Shown one piece after another: positions 5,721-6,401 of a stretch of DNA of 6,401 nucleotides (position 1 is its first letter; each line of letters opens with the position of its first letter). The stretch lies in the NCBI GenBank assembly GCA_002474325.1, contig DKNL01000271.1, forward strand, positions 1 to 6,401, in the 5' to 3' direction. A program made the position numbers and the translations under genes. The notes under the pieces were generated by a model. The model ran no database searches. It was not told the DNA's origin and saw only the letters and a list, made by a program, of their open reading frames with translations. The DNA is from Opitutales bacterium UBA7389 (GTDB lineage: Bacteria > Verrucomicrobiota > Verrucomicrobiia > Opitutales > Opitutaceae).

Positions 5721-6401
5721 TTACATCATCCCGCCCATGCCACCCATGCCGCCGTGGTCATGACCACCCGGAGCTGCTTCCTCCTTCTCAGGAATGTCCG
5801 TGATCATGCACTCGGTGGTTAGCAGCAGGCCTGAGATCGAGGCCGCGTTTTGCAATGCAGAACGCGTTACCTTGGTCGGGTCAACGACACCGGCTTTGAG
5901 CAGGTCTTCGTAAACATCGGTAGCCACATTGTATCCAATGTTTCCTTCGCTCGCGAGGATCTCCTTAACGACAACCGAACCCTCTACGCCCGCGTTTGCG
6001 CAAAGCTGACGGATTGGTCCGCTAACAGCTTTTTGGATGATCTCCGCGCCAATCGCTTCGTCGCCTTCGAGACTTAAGGAATCGATAGCTTTGGCAGCGC
6101 GAATCAAAGCAACTCCACCGCCAGGAACGATGCCCTCTTCAACGGCAGCACGAGTAGCGTGCAGAGCATCTTCGACGCGAGCCTTCTTCTCTTTCATTTC
6201 TGGCTCGGTAGCCGCACCAACATTGATCACAGCAACACCACCGGCTAACTTCGCCAGCCGCTCCTGCAACTTTTCACGATCGTAGTCGGAAGTAGTTTCT
6301 TCGATTTGACGACGGATTTGCTTCACGCGCCCTTGAATGTCGCTGGCAGAACCAGAACCTTCGACGATCGTCGTGTTTTCCTTGTCAACCTTAACGCTCT
6401 T
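5721..6401 (-). CDS. groEL: Chaperonin GroEL (60 kDa), C-terminal part (cut by window edge)
   Basis: GroEL forms the double-ring ATP-driven folding chamber that works with GroES in the cytoplasm. The visible 226 residues cover the end of the apical domain, the second intermediate segment and the C-terminal equatorial domain. Signatures include QIEETTSDYDREKLQERLAK, GAATEPEMKEKKARVEDALH with the catalytic aspartate equivalent to E. coli D398, EEGIVPGGGVALIRA, and DPTKVTRSALQNAASISGL with the nucleotide-binding aspartate equivalent to D495. The frame is open to the right edge, so the apparent internal GTG near 6326 is not the start. The tail ends GGHDHGGMGGMGGMM: the common GGM repeats with an inserted HDH. 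An intrinsic terminator follows. The groES gene, if adjacent, would be beyond the right edge. Confidence 0.98.
   Translation of the reverse strand, partial: KSVKVDKENTTIVEGSGSASDIQGRVKQIRRQIEETTSDYDREKLQERLAKLAGGVAVINVGAATEPEMKEKKARVEDALHATRAAVEEGIVPGGGVALIRAAKAIDSLSLEGDEAIGAEIIQKAVSGPIRQLCANAGVEGSVVVKEILASEGNIGYNVATDVYEDLLKAGVVDPTKVTRSALQNAASISGLLLTTECMITDIPEKEEAAPGGHDHGGMGGMGGMM

Overview
The window looks like ordinary chromosomal DNA from a Gram-negative-type bacterium of medium GC content. It carries core housekeeping genes in short transcription units on both strands. There are no insertion sequences, tRNA or rRNA genes, CRISPR arrays or phage genes. The organism cannot be fixed from the sequence alone. 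Weak or absent Shine-Dalgarno sites and the style of the CNNM/CBS and GroEL proteins are compatible with a Verrucomicrobiota-like lineage, but this is a low-confidence inference.

Layout. Positions 1-297 (minus) hold the N-terminal 99 codons of glycerol kinase, starting at GTG and running off the left edge. Positions 298-552 form the divergent region between it and the next gene, with one doubtful small ORF. Positions 553-1626 (plus) encode a CNNM/DUF21 membrane protein with a CBS pair. It overlaps lgt by one base (1626-2438, plus), so these two form an operon. Positions 2439-2702 are a convergent intergenic region with two small inverted repeats. On the minus strand, pgsA (3206-3805) and pgpA (2703-3209) overlap by 4 bases (ATGA). 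The divergent coaD gene (plus) lies at 3921-4403. Positions 4404-4558 separate it from the convergent inositol-monophosphatase-family gene (4559-5401, minus). Positions 5402-5720 are mostly non-coding and hold a hairpin and a textbook terminator for groEL. The C-terminal 226 codons of groEL (5721-6401, minus) run off the right edge.

How the genes fit together. Four of them follow one lipid route. GlpK makes glycerol-3-phosphate. PgsA joins it to CDP-diacylglycerol to give phosphatidylglycerophosphate, and PgpA dephosphorylates that to phosphatidylglycerol. Lgt then uses phosphatidylglycerol as the diacylglyceryl donor for lipoproteins. CoaD (coenzyme A synthesis), the IMPase-family phosphatase and GroEL are general housekeeping functions. 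I found no convincing new system. The points most worth a second look are a protein-like open frame without a usable start on the minus strand between coaD and the IMPase gene, the lipid-themed clustering, the scarcity of Shine-Dalgarno sites, and an unexplained hairpin at 5511-5534.
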